Assembly (NCBI RefSeq): GCF_040730185.1
Contig: NZ_CP160402.1
Coordinates: forward strand, 5,456,001-5,520,000
Source: Streptomyces sp. Je 1-332
Lineage (GTDB): Bacteria; Actinomycetota; Actinomycetes; Streptomycetales; Streptomycetaceae
Direction of reading: 5' to 3'
Length of the DNA: 64,000 nucleotides
This document shows positions 18,651-27,576 of the stretch, piece by piece (within the stretch, counting starts at the first letter, position 1; each line of letters begins with the position of its first letter). The notes under the pieces were generated by a model that was given only the letters and a program-made list of their open reading frames with translations, did no database searches and had not been told where the DNA came from. A program made the translations under genes and the position numbers.

Positions 18651-19619
18651 TCACACAATCACACGCAGTGCACGGCGTACGCCTGTGAACGTCACGCTCG
18701 TGCGCAGCCCCAGGTGGTCACCGTCCATCTGGAGGGGGAGCGGCACCTTCGAATGCAAGGTGAAGTCGGTGAGGTCATGGAGCGTAACCGCGTGCTTGCC
18801 GTGGGGTCCGCGATCGGGCGTCGACGTCAGGAGCTGGGTGCCGTAGCGGGCCACCGCGGTGGTCGAGAGCTTGCTGAGACCGAGCACGTCGAGGCCGGTG
18901 TCGAAGGAGGCCTGCGGGGACGCGTACATCGGGCGATTGCCCAGGTAGGTGTACGGAGAGGTGTTGCAGACTATGGAGAGCACGAGGTCGGTCACCGGGT
19001 CCTCGCCGGCCCGTTCCAGCGTGATCATTCCGTGTCTGCGGTGCGGCTCGTCGAGGAACTGGCGGAACACCTGGCGCAAATACAGCGCATGGGTGGACCG
19101 CTTCCCGCGCTCCCTCTGTTGTTCGACCCGTCCCACCACTCCGGCGTCGAAACCGAATCCGGCGGCGAAGGTGAACCAGTGCCCGGGAATCGCCTCGTCC
19201 TCCGTGCCGGGAGTTCCCGACAGGTGGCCCAGGCTCACTGTGCGTTCACTTCCCTCACGCAGGGCGTCGAGCAGAGCGCCGGTCGCCTCCACGGCGTCGT
19301 TCGGCAGACCGAGGGCGCGCGCGAAGACGTTCGTGGAGCCGCCGGGGACGACGGCGAGGCGTGGCAGACGGTCCGGGTCGGGGCCGTTGTGCAGCAGGCC
19401 GTTGGCGACCTCGTTGACCGTGCCGTCCCCGCCGAGCGCGACGACGAGCTCGATGTCCTTGCTCTCGGCGGCCTGTCTTCCGAGGTCCCGGGCGTGCCCG
19501 CGGTACTCCGTGGTGACCGCCTCGAGTTTCATCTCGCTCGCCAGCGCGTGGATCAGTACGTCACGCGTGCGCGCGCTGGTGGTGGTTGCCGCCGGGTTGA
19601 CCACAAGGAGTGCACGCAT
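18651..19619 (-). CDS. Diacylglycerol/lipid kinase family protein
   Basis: A 322-residue lipid kinase of the DAGK catalytic family (YegS/BmrU type). The nucleotide-binding motif VVALGGDGTVNEVANGLL is at residues about 60-77 and the second motif VVPGGSTNVFARALGLP at about 89-105. It likely phosphorylates diacylglycerol or a related lipid alcohol at the membrane; the substrate is not predictable. TACGCT lies 7 bases before the ATG on the minus strand with no SD, suggesting a leaderless mRNA. It is divergent from the next small membrane protein gene. Confidence 0.9.
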   Translation of the reverse strand: MRALLVVNPAATTTSARTRDVLIHALASEMKLEAVTTEYRGHARDLGRQAAESKDIELVVALGGDGTVNEVANGLLHNGPDPDRLPRLAVVPGGSTNVFARALGLPNDAVEATGALLDALREGSERTVSLGHLSGTPGTEDEAIPGHWFTFAAGFGFDAGVVGRVEQQRERGKRSTHALYLRQVFRQFLDEPHRRHGMITLERAGEDPVTDLVLSIVCNTSPYTYLGNRPMYASPQASFDTGLDVLGLSKLSTTAVARYGTQLLTSTPDRGPHGKHAVTLHDLTDFTLHSKVPLPLQMDGDHLGLRTSVTFTGVRRALRVIV

Positions 19620-19711
19620 GCGAAGCAGCGTACCTAGCGGTCATGAACGGGCCTAGACCGAGGGGGCGGACCGGAGGCCGGAGCGCGGACACGCACAGCT
19701 ACCCTGCAAGG

Positions 19712-20164
19712 GTGAGTACACAGCGGAACCCCACCCCCGAAGCCCCGGAATCAGGCCCCCGTCCCGGACGTCTGACGGCCGCCGCGGCCCTTGCCGCGCT
19801 GGAGGGCGTCGCACTCATCGCCGCCGGTGTCTACATGCTCGTGATGGGCCTCGCGGGTGACCCCGACAACCCGGAACAGGCCACGACGGGCGGCGTCACG
19901 CTGATCGTCCTCGCGCTCCTGCCCCTGCTCGCCGCCCGCGGCCTCCTGCGCCGCCGCAGCTGGAGCCGGGGGCCCGCCATCATCACGCAGATCATGGCGC
20001 TTCCGGTGGCCTGGCAGCTGCTGCAGGCCGACAGCGTGGCCATCCCGGGCGGCATCGCGCTCGCCGCGGTCGCGGTGGCCGCGCTCATCCTGCTGGTCAA
20101 TCCCGCCACGACCGAGGCGCTCGGCATCAAGGGCCCGGGGAACGTACAGGACGACGTGAAGTAG
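19712..20164 (+). CDS. Small integral membrane protein, unknown function
   Basis: A 150-residue protein with four hydrophobic segments after a Pro-rich N-terminus: about residues 21-43, 60-80, 85-105 and 112-132. The family is common in Streptomyces next to the sigH region, but no function is known to me. The GTG start is placed by TACCCT, a -10-like hexamer 6 bases upstream, implying a leaderless mRNA. A 13-bp hairpin terminator follows. Confidence 0.8.
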   Translation: MSTQRNPTPEAPESGPRPGRLTAAAALAALEGVALIAAGVYMLVMGLAGDPDNPEQATTGGVTLIVLALLPLLAARGLLRRRSWSRGPAIITQIMALPVAWQLLQADSVAIPGGIALAAVAVAALILLVNPATTEALGIKGPGNVQDDVK

Positions 20165-20206
20165 CCGTCCCGCACGACCACACCTTCCGAGAGCGAAAGA
20201 CCTTCC

Positions 20207-20241
20207 GAAGGAGCAGACCAGGAGGGGCGGTCTGCTCCTTC
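20207..20241. terminator. Terminator between convergent genes
   Basis: GAAGGAGCAGACC and its exact complement GGTCTGCTCCTTC form a 13-bp stem with a 9-nt loop, ending one base before the sigH stop. It can serve both flanking genes. Confidence 0.85.
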
Positions 20242-20242
20242 G

Positions 20243-21286
20243 TCACTCCTCGACGAGGAGCTTCTCGCGCAGCTGCGCGAGCGTGCGGGCGAGAAGCCGG
20301 GAGACGTGCATCTGGGAGATGCCGACTTCCTGGGCGATCTGCGACTGCGTCATGTTGCCGAAGAACCGCAGCAGCAGGATGCGCTTCTCGCGCGGTGGAA
20401 GGTCTTCCAGGAGCGGTTTGAGGGACTCCCTGTACTCGACGCCCTCCAGGGCCTCGTCCTCCGAGCCCAGGGTGTCCGCGACCGCCGGGGACTCGTCGTC
20501 CGTGTCGGGGACGTCCAGGGACAGCGTGGAGTAGGCGTTGGCCGACTCAAGGCCCTCCAGGACCTCCTCCTCGGAGATGCCCAGCTTCTCGGCGAGCTCG
20601 TGCACCGTGGGCGAGCGGCCGTGCAGCTGGGACAGCTCCGCGGTCGCCGTGGTCAGCGCGAGCCGCAGCTCCTGGAGACGCCGCGGGACCCGGACCGCCC
20701 AGCCCTTGTCGCGGAAGTGACGCTTGATCTCACCGACGACCGTGGGCGTCGCGTACGTGGAGAACTCCACGCCGCGCTCCGGGTCGAAGCGGTCCACGGA
20801 CTTGATCAGGCCGATCGTGGCGACCTGCGTCAGGTCGTCGAGCGGCTCGCCGCGGTTGCGGAAGCGGCGGGCCAGGTGCTCGACGAGCGGCAGGTGCATG
20901 CGGACCAGCTTGTTGCGCAGGTCCGCGTACTCGGGACTGCCGTCCTTCAGCTCGCGCAGCTCGATGAACATCGCGCGTGCACCGCTGCGGTCCTGCGGAT
21001 CGTGCCGGGTGTGCTGCTGCTCACCGTGTTCGCTCATGTATCCCGCCCGTTGCGCGCCGCCCCGGGCGGAGGGCTTGGTGCGCTCCTCCTGGGCGGTCGG
21101 CTCTGCCTGCTCCGACGCGTCAGCCACAGTCGACGGACCCGGCTGCTCCGGGTCCTCGGGGTGCGGCCTGGCCTGCTGCTCGGGGATGCTGGTGAGGGCC
21201 GGCTCCACCGGGGCCTCGCGCCCCCTCGTCGGCGTCCCACCCCGGCCACCGGGCAGACCCCGTGTGCCGCGCTCTTCGTCCCGCAC
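20243..21286 (-). CDS. sigH: Stress-response sigma factor SigH (SigB/SigF family)
   Basis: An RNA polymerase sigma factor for osmotic stress and development. The conserved part (about residues 105-347) has region 2 (RFRNRGEPLDDLTQVATIGL, FSTYATPTVVGEIKRHFRDK), region 3 and region 4 with the helix-turn-helix MTQSQIAQEVGISQMHVSR. The GTG at 21286 has GGGAGGGG seven bases upstream and gives 347 residues with a low-complexity N-terminal extension; an internal ATG at 21037 gives a 264-residue form. In S. coelicolor SigH is known to exist in several lengths through alternative starts and proteolysis. The gene starts 17 bases after its anti-sigma partner. Confidence 0.94.
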   Translation of the reverse strand: MRDEERGTRGLPGGRGGTPTRGREAPVEPALTSIPEQQARPHPEDPEQPGPSTVADASEQAEPTAQEERTKPSARGGAQRAGYMSEHGEQQHTRHDPQDRSGARAMFIELRELKDGSPEYADLRNKLVRMHLPLVEHLARRFRNRGEPLDDLTQVATIGLIKSVDRFDPERGVEFSTYATPTVVGEIKRHFRDKGWAVRVPRRLQELRLALTTATAELSQLHGRSPTVHELAEKLGISEEEVLEGLESANAYSTLSLDVPDTDDESPAVADTLGSEDEALEGVEYRESLKPLLEDLPPREKRILLLRFFGNMTQSQIAQEVGISQMHVSRLLARTLAQLREKLLVEE

Positions 21287-21303
21287 CGGCCCCTCCCTGC
21301 CCC

Positions 21304-21717
21304 TCACGCCGGCCCGGGTCCCGCGCCGCGCTTCTTGTAGAGACTGATCGAGACGGTGTTGTCCTCGGCCACGGAGGAGTCGACCTGACCCGCGAGGGCG
21401 GACAGCACAGTCCAGGCGAAGGTGTCCCGTTCCGGGGCCCGGCCGTCGGTGGTCGGCGCCGAGACGGTCACCTCCAGGGAGTCGTCGACGAGCCGGAAGA
21501 CGCAGCTGAGCACCGATCCGGGCACGGCCTGCTGGAGCAGGATCGCGCAGGCCTCGTCGACCGCGATGCGGAGGTCCTCGATCTCGTCGAGAGTGAAGTC
21601 CAAACGGGCCGCGAGACCGGCCGTGGCCGTACGCAGCACCGACAGATAGGCACCCGCAGCCGGAAGGCGGACCTCGACGAAGTCCTGATTCCCGGGCTCG
21701 CCTGCGATCTGGGACAC
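21304..21717 (-). CDS. prsH: Anti-sigma factor of SigH (UshX/PrsH, RsbW family)
   Basis: A 137-residue GHKL-type serine kinase/anti-sigma factor. It has the N-box DLRIAVDEACAILLQQAV near residue 48 and the C-terminal strand NTVSISLYKKRG, like RsbW/SpoIIAB proteins. It binds and inhibits SigH until released by an anti-anti-sigma factor. The GTG start follows a strong SD, GGAGGTGAGG. The open frame upstream is not conserved in type and overlaps the promoter. It forms an operon with sigH. Confidence 0.92.
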   Translation of the reverse strand: MSQIAGEPGNQDFVEVRLPAAGAYLSVLRTATAGLAARLDFTLDEIEDLRIAVDEACAILLQQAVPGSVLSCVFRLVDDSLEVTVSAPTTDGRAPERDTFAWTVLSALAGQVDSSVAEDNTVSISLYKKRGAGPGPA

Positions 21718-21794
21718 CCTCACCTCCAAGGTGGTACAAGCACTTTCGGGGCTCCAGGTCCGCCGTCCCACGGCGGTCCGGACTGCGTCACACG

Positions 21795-21829
21795 GGTAAC
21801 GCACCACGTAGTTATGCGGTGACGCTACC
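21795..21829. promoter_or_regulatory. Inverted repeat upstream of prsH-sigH
   Basis: GGTAACGCACC (21795-21805) and GGTGACGCTACC (21818-21829) form an imperfect inverted repeat with a 12-base spacer, 78 bases upstream of prsH. sigH is a known BldD and stress target in S. coelicolor, but this repeat does not match the BldD consensus spacing exactly; the binding protein is unknown. Confidence 0.4.
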
Positions 21830-21964
21830 GCGCTCCCCAGTTCCGTGTCCCGGGGACCCCGCTCCGTTGCTGTCACTCATAGTAAGCCTAAGGGTACGGA
21901 GAGTGGCTAGGGGTCTCGCGGTCCCAATTGGAGAGTACGGGCGTCGGGTTGACGTACCCAGGCC

Positions 21965-22225
21965 TCAGACGATCGAACCGTCCACGAAGCACCAACGCCA
22001 GCTCTCGCCGGGTTCGAACGTCCTCATCACCGCGTGCCCGGTGTCCTTGAAGTGTGCCGTCGCGTGCTGGAAGGGCGAGGAGTCGCAGCAGCCCACGTGA
22101 CCGCAGTCGAGACAGAGCCGCAGTTGCACCGGGTGACTGCCGACCGCGAGGCACTCGGGGCAGGTCTCGCTCAGCGGCGCGGGTTCGGGGTGCGGCAGCG
22201 CTGCCACATGCGGGCACTCGTTCAT
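21965..22225 (-). CDS. UBP-type zinc finger protein
   Basis: An 86-residue protein made of a single ZnF-UBP domain. Cys and His ligands are at C4, H6, C22, C25, C38, C41, C46 and the histidines of FQHATAHFKDTGHAV. Eukaryotic relatives bind the C-terminus of ubiquitin; the bacterial role is unknown. The minus strand shows TAACCT 7 bases before the ATG and no SD, suggesting a leaderless transcript. It is divergent from the antiporter gene with only 46 bases between the starts. Confidence 0.88.
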   Translation of the reverse strand: MNECPHVAALPHPEPAPLSETCPECLAVGSHPVQLRLCLDCGHVGCCDSSPFQHATAHFKDTGHAVMRTFEPGESWRWCFVDGSIV

Positions 22226-22271
22226 GATTGCCAGGTTACGACGGGAACGCGTATCGCGGAGGGCCTGACCG

Positions 22272-23870
22272 ATGGACGTACTGCCCCTGGTGGCACTGAT
22301 CGCGGCGAGTGCGGCGGTGGCCGGAGCCGCCCGCTGGACCCCGGTGCCCGCGCCGCTGCTGCTCGTGGCGGTGGGTCTCGTCGCCGCGTACGTGCCCGGG
22401 GTGCCGGACTATCACCTGGACCCGCACATCGTGCTGCCGCTGATCCTGCCGCCCCTGCTGCACACCGCGGCCCTGGAGAGCTCGTACCTCGATCTGCGCG
22501 CCAACATCAGACCCGTGGCGCTGCTCTCGGTCGGGTACACGCTGTTCGCGACCCTCGCCGTCGGCTATCTCGCGTATCTGCTGATCCCCGATCTGCCGCT
22601 GACCGCCGCGCTGGTCCTCGGCGCGGTGATCGCGCCGCCGGACGCGGTGGCGGCCACAGCCATCGCGCGGAAGGTGGGGCTGCCGTCGCGGATCACCACG
22701 ATCCTGCAGGGCGAGTCGCTGGTGAACGACGCGACCGCGATCACCGCCTACAAGGTCGCCCTTGCGGCGGCGGTCGGCGAGGGCGCGAGCTGGGCGGGCG
22801 GCATCAGGGAGTTCCTGGTGGCCGCGGTCGGCGGGGTCGGTGTCGGGCTGATCCTCATGGTGCCGCTCCACTGGCTGCGCCGGCACATGAAGGAGGCGAT
22901 GCTCCAGAACACCCTCTCCTTGCTCATCCCCTTCGTCGCGTACGCGGCCGCCGAGCAGGTCGGCGCCTCCGGAGTGCTCGCGGTGGTCGTCGTCGCCCTG
23001 TTCCTCGGGCACCGCTCCTGGGAGGTCGACTTCGAGACGCGGCTCCAGGAAGCCGCCGTGTGGAAGGTCGTCGCGTTCATCCTGGAGTCGGCGGTCTTCG
23101 CGCTCATCGGTCTGCAACTGCCGCTCGTGCTCAAGGGGCTCGGCGAGTACAGCGGGCTCCAGGCGGCCTGGTATGCGCTGGGGGTCTTCTTCTTCGTCGT
23201 CCTCGTGCGCTTCGTGTGGTCGTATCCGGCGACCTATCTGCCGCGGCTCGTGTCGAAGCGCATCAAGGAGCGGGAGTCCGACATGGACTGGCGGCGGCCG
23301 CTGATCGTCAGCTGGGCCGGGATGCGCGGTGTGGTGTCGTTGGCGATCGCCTTCTCGATCCCGCTCGTCATGGACGACGGGGAGCCGTTCCCCGCGCGGA
23401 ACCTCGTCCTGTTCCTGACCTTCACCACGGTGATCGGCACGTTGGTCGTGCAGGGGCTCTCGCTGCCGTGGCTGATCGGGGTCCTGAAGCTTCCGGGGCG
23501 TGACGCGCAGGCGGAGACGCTCGCGGAGGCGCAGGCGCAGAACGCCGCCTCGCAGGCCGCGGAGCGGCGGGTGGACGAACTCATGCGGGACGAGCGCAAT
23601 CGCCTTCCAGAGCCCCTCCAGGACCGTCTGCGCACCGTCCTCGAGCGGCGCCGCAACTCCGTGTGGGAGCGGCTCGGTCAGTCCAACCCGGTGACGGGGG
23701 AGTCCGCCGACGACACCTACCGCAGGCTCGCCCGCGAGGCGATCGCCGCGGAGCGGGAGGTGTTCGTGACGATGCGGGACGAACGGCGCATCGACGACGA
23801 GATGATGCGGACGCTGTTGCGGAAGCTGGACCTTGAGGAGGCCGCGGCCTACCGGGAGGTCGAGGACTGA
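22272..23870 (+). CDS. Na+/H+ antiporter, CPA1 family
   Basis: A 532-residue cation/proton antiporter with about 12 hydrophobic helices and a long charged cytoplasmic tail from about residue 405. CPA1 hallmarks are visible: APPDAVAATAIARKVGLP and GESLVNDATAI, which carries the ion-binding Asn-Asp pair. It exports sodium or potassium in exchange for protons to keep pH and ion balance. The ATG has GGAGGG eight bases upstream. Its 3' end overlaps the convergent PLP-enzyme gene by 22 bases. Confidence 0.92.
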   Translation: MDVLPLVALIAASAAVAGAARWTPVPAPLLLVAVGLVAAYVPGVPDYHLDPHIVLPLILPPLLHTAALESSYLDLRANIRPVALLSVGYTLFATLAVGYLAYLLIPDLPLTAALVLGAVIAPPDAVAATAIARKVGLPSRITTILQGESLVNDATAITAYKVALAAAVGEGASWAGGIREFLVAAVGGVGVGLILMVPLHWLRRHMKEAMLQNTLSLLIPFVAYAAAEQVGASGVLAVVVVALFLGHRSWEVDFETRLQEAAVWKVVAFILESAVFALIGLQLPLVLKGLGEYSGLQAAWYALGVFFFVVLVRFVWSYPATYLPRLVSKRIKERESDMDWRRPLIVSWAGMRGVVSLAIAFSIPLVMDDGEPFPARNLVLFLTFTTVIGTLVVQGLSLPWLIGVLKLPGRDAQAETLAEAQAQNAASQAAERRVDELMRDERNRLPEPLQDRLRTVLERRRNSVWERLGQSNPVTGESADDTYRRLAREAIAAEREVFVTMRDERRIDDEMMRTLLRKLDLEEAAAYREVED

Positions 23871-24787
23871 GCCGTGGGCGCGGCCGCGTCCGTCGCGGTG
23901 ATCACGGCCGTGACGGTGCTGCCAGGGGGGAACGCGCCCTCTTCGGAGAGGGCTGTCAGCGCGTACAGGAGCTTGGCCACGTAGACGCGCTCCACGGGGA
24001 GGCCGTGCCGGTCCTCGAAGTCGTTCGCGAACGCGGTGAGTTCGGGGGGAGTGCGGGCGTACCCGCCGAAGTGGAAGCGCTCGTCGAGGTGCCAGTTGGC
24101 GGTGGGAGCGCCGAAGGTCCGCTGTTGCAGCGCCTGTATCTCGGGGCCGAGGAAGCCGCCCTTGAGCACCGGTATGCCGAGCGCGCGCTGGTGCGGGGCG
24201 AGGCCCGCGGCCATCCCGGCCAGGGTGCCGCCGGTGCCGCAGGCCACGGCCGCCGTGTGGGTGTGGTCGCGCAGTTCCTCGCCCAGGGCCGTACAGCCCT
24301 GTACGGCCAGGGAGTTGCTGCCCCCTTCGGGGATCACGTACGGGTCTTCGGCGCCTGTCGCGTGCAGGAGGGCGGTCAGGATCTCCGGCTCGGTCTTCCT
24401 GCGGTACGTCGCCCGGTCGATGAAGTGCAGGCGCATTCCGTCGGCCGCGCAGTGCGCGAGCGACGGGTTCAGGGGGCGGCCCGCGAGTTCGTCGCCGCGG
24501 ACCACGCCGATGGTCTCCAGGCCGAGGAGGCGGCCCGCCGCGGCGGTCGCCCGGAGGTGGTTGGAGTATGCGCCGCCGAAGGTCAGCAGGGCCTTGTGCC
24601 CCGCAGCGACGGCGGCGTCCAGGTTGAGGAAGAGCTTGCGGTACTTGTTGCCCGGGAGGTCCGGGTGGATCAGGTCGTCCCGCTTGAGTGTGAGGGTGAC
24701 GCCGTGCCGCGCGAACCGGTCGTCCTGGAGCTCCTGCAGCGGGGACGGGAGCCGGGGGCGCGGGGTGGTCGGCGGGGTGGTGCTCAC
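23849..24787 (-). CDS. ACC deaminase / D-cysteine desulfhydrase family PLP enzyme
   Basis: A 312-residue pyridoxal-phosphate enzyme of fold type II. The PLP lysine lies in LPGNKYRKL (about residue 50), the GGAYSNHLRATAA segment binds substrate carboxylate, and CGTGGTLAGMAAGL binds the phosphate. Such enzymes act on 1-aminocyclopropane-1-carboxylate or D-cysteine; the exact substrate cannot be told. Lacking the ACC-deaminase-specific residues in obvious form, D-cysteine desulfhydrase-type activity seems more likely. GTG start. Confidence 0.85.
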   Translation of the reverse strand: MSTTPPTTPRPRLPSPLQELQDDRFARHGVTLTLKRDDLIHPDLPGNKYRKLFLNLDAAVAAGHKALLTFGGAYSNHLRATAAAGRLLGLETIGVVRGDELAGRPLNPSLAHCAADGMRLHFIDRATYRRKTEPEILTALLHATGAEDPYVIPEGGSNSLAVQGCTALGEELRDHTHTAAVACGTGGTLAGMAAGLAPHQRALGIPVLKGGFLGPEIQALQQRTFGAPTANWHLDERFHFGGYARTPPELTAFANDFEDRHGLPVERVYVAKLLYALTALSEEGAFPPGSTVTAVITATDAAAPTAQSSTSR

Positions 24788-24853
24788 CCCGCCATTCTGC
24801 CCGGCACCGTGCGGACGGGCACGGTCGCGGCCGGCCCGCCCTGGGCGCTTGCC

Positions 24854-25444
24854 CTACTTGAGGCGCTCCTCGATACGCTCCCGCATGGCGTTCATGGTGA
24901 AGCCCTTGGGGTCGATCTTGCCCGGCTGCCATTCGAGGTGGCCGATCACCGACCGGTGGGTCCAGCCGTGGTGGCGGCAGATGGCCGCCGAGACCCTCTC
25001 GATGGCCTCCAGCTGCGCGTCGGGCCACGGATCCTCGCCGTCACCGAGGTTCTCGCACTCGAAGCCGTAGAAGTGGCGGTTTCCGTCGGTGTTCGACTCG
25101 TTGTCCGGCGGGAGCGCCTTCTCGGCGATGACCGCGCGCAGGACGTCGTCATCGCCTAGGCCCGCGTGGTTGGCGCGGCCGTACCCGACGAGGTGGACGC
25201 GGCCGTCCTTGGTGATCACGCCGTGGCAGAGCGGGCCGGGCAGCGACGCATACCCGTCCCGGCAGATCTCCACCGTCCGCGCGCTGCCCGACGTGACCGT
25301 GTGGTGGATCATCACGCCGTGCACGGGCCCCCACGGCCCCTTGTGGTTGCGGTTGTGGTGCGGCCAGTCGCCGACTTCGACGACCGTCACACCTTCGTCC
25401 TTGAGCACGTCCAGGAACTTGCCCGCGGACATGGGTGGGGCCAT
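24854..25444 (-). CDS. N-acetylmuramoyl-L-alanine amidase (Amidase_2/PGRP fold)
   Basis: A 196-residue peptidoglycan amidase with the zinc-binding histidine in GVMIHHTVT, a second zinc/catalytic region at VIGHLEWQPGKIDP and the conserved FYGFECEN strand. It cleaves the bond between MurNAc and L-Ala. No signal peptide is visible, so export or the site of action is unclear; related proteins in phages are endolysins, and a prophage origin of this single gene cannot be excluded. SD AAAGGAG precedes the ATG. Confidence 0.85.
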   Translation of the reverse strand: MAPPMSAGKFLDVLKDEGVTVVEVGDWPHHNRNHKGPWGPVHGVMIHHTVTSGSARTVEICRDGYASLPGPLCHGVITKDGRVHLVGYGRANHAGLGDDDVLRAVIAEKALPPDNESNTDGNRHFYGFECENLGDGEDPWPDAQLEAIERVSAAICRHHGWTHRSVIGHLEWQPGKIDPKGFTMNAMRERIEERLK

Positions 25445-25581
25445 GGCCGACTCCTTTGCGGAGCGCGACGGCCGCCTGCCGCGGACCGTCTTGTACGCCC
25501 GCTTTTACCGGAACCACGGTGCCCGGACCAGCCGTTCGGAAGGAATCCGTTGCTGTTCGGGCACCGTGCGAGCCGATTTGG

Positions 25582-25830
25582 TCAGCCGCGGTGGTCGCCG
25601 CTGTGCAGGAACGCGTCGCCGTTCGTCGCGATGTGGGCCTCGACCGCCTGCAGGGCCTGCTGCGTGGCCACGGGGGTTCCCGTGCCGTGCTGCTGTGCGT
25701 AATACGCGGCGCCCAGCTTCTTCAGAAGGTCGCTGCCCGTGCGCTGCGCCTGGACCTCGTCGATCTTCTGCTTGCCCTGATTGAGTCCGCGCTGCGCCTG
25801 TTCCTTGGCGCGATCCAGGAAGCCTGCCAT
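25582..25830 (-). CDS. Small soluble protein of unknown function
   Basis: An 82-residue protein, MAGFLDRAKEQAQRGLNQGK at its N-terminus, mostly amphipathic helix, with no membrane segment and no cysteine. Similar proteins occur widely in Streptomyces; no function is known to me. SD GGAGACGGCA lies before the ATG. It stands alone between the amidase and the divergent encapsulin gene. Confidence 0.75.
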   Translation of the reverse strand: MAGFLDRAKEQAQRGLNQGKQKIDEVQAQRTGSDLLKKLGAAYYAQQHGTGTPVATQQALQAVEAHIATNGDAFLHSGDHRG

Positions 25831-26073
25831 TGCCGTCTCCTACGGGGGTGCGGAGTGGTGCATATCGGTACGAACAGTATCGGCCGTTGCGTCCTGTTCA
25901 ACGGATGCACGGATCTTGGAGTTCCCCGTCCCTGGGGACCCCGTTCCTGGTACGCGGGTGAGTGCCCCGCTTTCGCCTGGTCCATTCCCGCTCGTTTGTG
26001 TAATGGCGCCGACACGCACCGTGCTGGAAGGGTTGTCGTCGCAGATCAGCGCTTGATCGGGAGGGCATAGCCA

Positions 26074-27480
26074 ATGTCGGTAGGCGAAGAGGTCCGTGCG
26101 GAACAGTCCGAGCAGCAGCAGAGCTTGGGTACGTCGGCCGCGCGGAATCTGGCCACCACCACCAAGTCCGCGCCGCAGATGCAGGAGATCAGCTCCCGCT
26201 GGCTCCTGCGGACGCTGCCGTGGGTGCAGGTGCAGGGCGGTACGTATCGAGTGAACCGGAGGTTGAGTTACTCGGTCGGCGACGGCCGTGTGACGTTCGT
26301 GAAGACCGGGGACCGGGTCCAGGTCATCCCCGCGGAGCTCGGCGAACTGCCGACCCTGCGGGACTACGAGGACGTCGAGGTCCTGGGGGAGCTGGCCCAG
26401 CGCTGCCAGCAGCGGGAGTTCGAGGCCGGCTCGGTCATCACCTCCTTCGGCAGCCAGGCCGACGAGGTGTACCTGCTCGCGCACGGCAGGGTCGAGAAGA
26501 TCGGCACCGGGCCGTACGGGGACGACACGGTCCTCGGGACCCTCGCCGACGGGGCCTACTTCGGCGAGCAGGCACTGCTCGACCCGGAGGCCATCTGGGA
26601 GTACACGACGCGCGCGGTGACCGCGTGCACCGTGCTCACCCTGCCGCGCCAGGACCTGGAGCAGGTCGCCGAGCGCACGGAATCGCTGCGTGAGCACCTG
26701 AGGCGGCTGCGCTCCATCCCGGCCCAGCGGACCAACAAGTTCGGCGAATCGCCCATCGACCTGTCCGCGGGACACATCGGCGAGGCCGTGCTGCCGGGCA
26801 CGTTCGTCGACTACGAGTCAGCGCCGCGTGAGTACGAACTGAGCGTCGCCCAGACCGTTCTGCGCGTCCACACGCGCGTGGCCGACCTCTACAACCAGCC
26901 GATGAACCAGACCGAGCAGCAGTTGCGGCTCACGGTCGAGGCGCTCAAGGAGCGCCAGGAGCACGAGCTGATCAACAACCGCGAGTTCGGGCTGCTCAAC
27001 AACTGTGAGTACGAGCAGCGGCTGCAGCCCCACGAGGGCGTACCGAGCCCGGACGACATGGACGAACTGCTCAGCCGCAGGCGGGGGTCGAAGCTCTTCC
27101 TGGCCCACCCGCGCGCGATCTCCGCTTTCGGCCGCGAGCTCAACAAACGCGGGCTCGTGCCGGAGACGATCGACATGGGGGGCCACCGCATCCCCACCTG
27201 GCGCGGGGTGCCCATCTACCCGTGCAACAAGATCCCGGTCACCGAGGCCCGCACCACCTCGATCATCTGTATGCGTACGGGCGAGGAGGAGCAGGGCGTC
27301 GTCGGCCTGCACCAGGTCGGCCTCCCGGACGAGATCGAGCCGAGCCTGTCGGTGCGCTTCATGGGGATCAGCGAGCAGGCGATCATCTCGTACCTGGTGT
27401 CGACCTACTACTCCGCGGCGGTCCTGGTGCCCGACGCGCTGGGCGTGCTGGAGAACGTCGAGATCGGCCGCTGGCGATGA
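26074..27480 (+). CDS. Family 2B encapsulin shell protein with cyclic-nucleotide-binding domain (EshA-like)
   Basis: A 468-residue protein related to EshA of Streptomyces. After an N-terminal arm (1-60) a cyclic-nucleotide-binding domain is inserted (about 100-205, with [20 protein letters not shown]), followed by the HK97-type shell fold, including the conserved A-domain stretch [20 protein letters not shown] and the C-terminus [11 protein letters not shown]. Family 2B encapsulins assemble into icosahedral protein cages that enclose enzymes. The next gene, a polyprenyl diphosphate synthase, is one of the two enzyme classes found beside this shell type, so it is the likely cargo. SD GGGAGG lies nine bases before the ATG. 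The CNB domain suggests gating or binding of a nucleotide, not shown here. Confidence 0.88.
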   Translation: MSVGEEVRAEQSEQQQSLGTSAARNLATTTKSAPQMQEISSRWLLRTLPWVQVQGGTYRVNRRLSYSVGDGRVTFVKTGDRVQVIPAELGELPTLRDYEDVEVLGELAQRCQQREFEAGSVITSFGSQADEVYLLAHGRVEKIGTGPYGDDTVLGTLADGAYFGEQALLDPEAIWEYTTRAVTACTVLTLPRQDLEQVAERTESLREHLRRLRSIPAQRTNKFGESPIDLSAGHIGEAVLPGTFVDYESAPREYELSVAQTVLRVHTRVADLYNQPMNQTEQQLRLTVEALKERQEHELINNREFGLLNNCEYEQRLQPHEGVPSPDDMDELLSRRRGSKLFLAHPRAISAFGRELNKRGLVPETIDMGGHRIPTWRGVPIYPCNKIPVTEARTTSIICMRTGEEEQGVVGLHQVGLPDEIEPSLSVRFMGISEQAIISYLVSTYYSAAVLVPDALGVLENVEIGRWR

Positions 27481-27576
27481 GGCCGTGTCTGTGGGCGCGC
27501 CGCCGGGTACACCCCATCCGTACGCGCCCGCAGGCCCAGGAAACGCCACCGTCCGCATCCTCCCCGGGGTGAGTCC

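Noticed and set aside
22236..25028. 930-codon minus-strand frame across the antiporter and PLP enzyme genes
   Set aside because: It spans two real genes in a shadow frame and has no recognisable domain.
24854..25444. Prophage remnant at the amidase gene
   Set aside because: No other phage gene is adjacent; the amidase alone is not evidence of a prophage.
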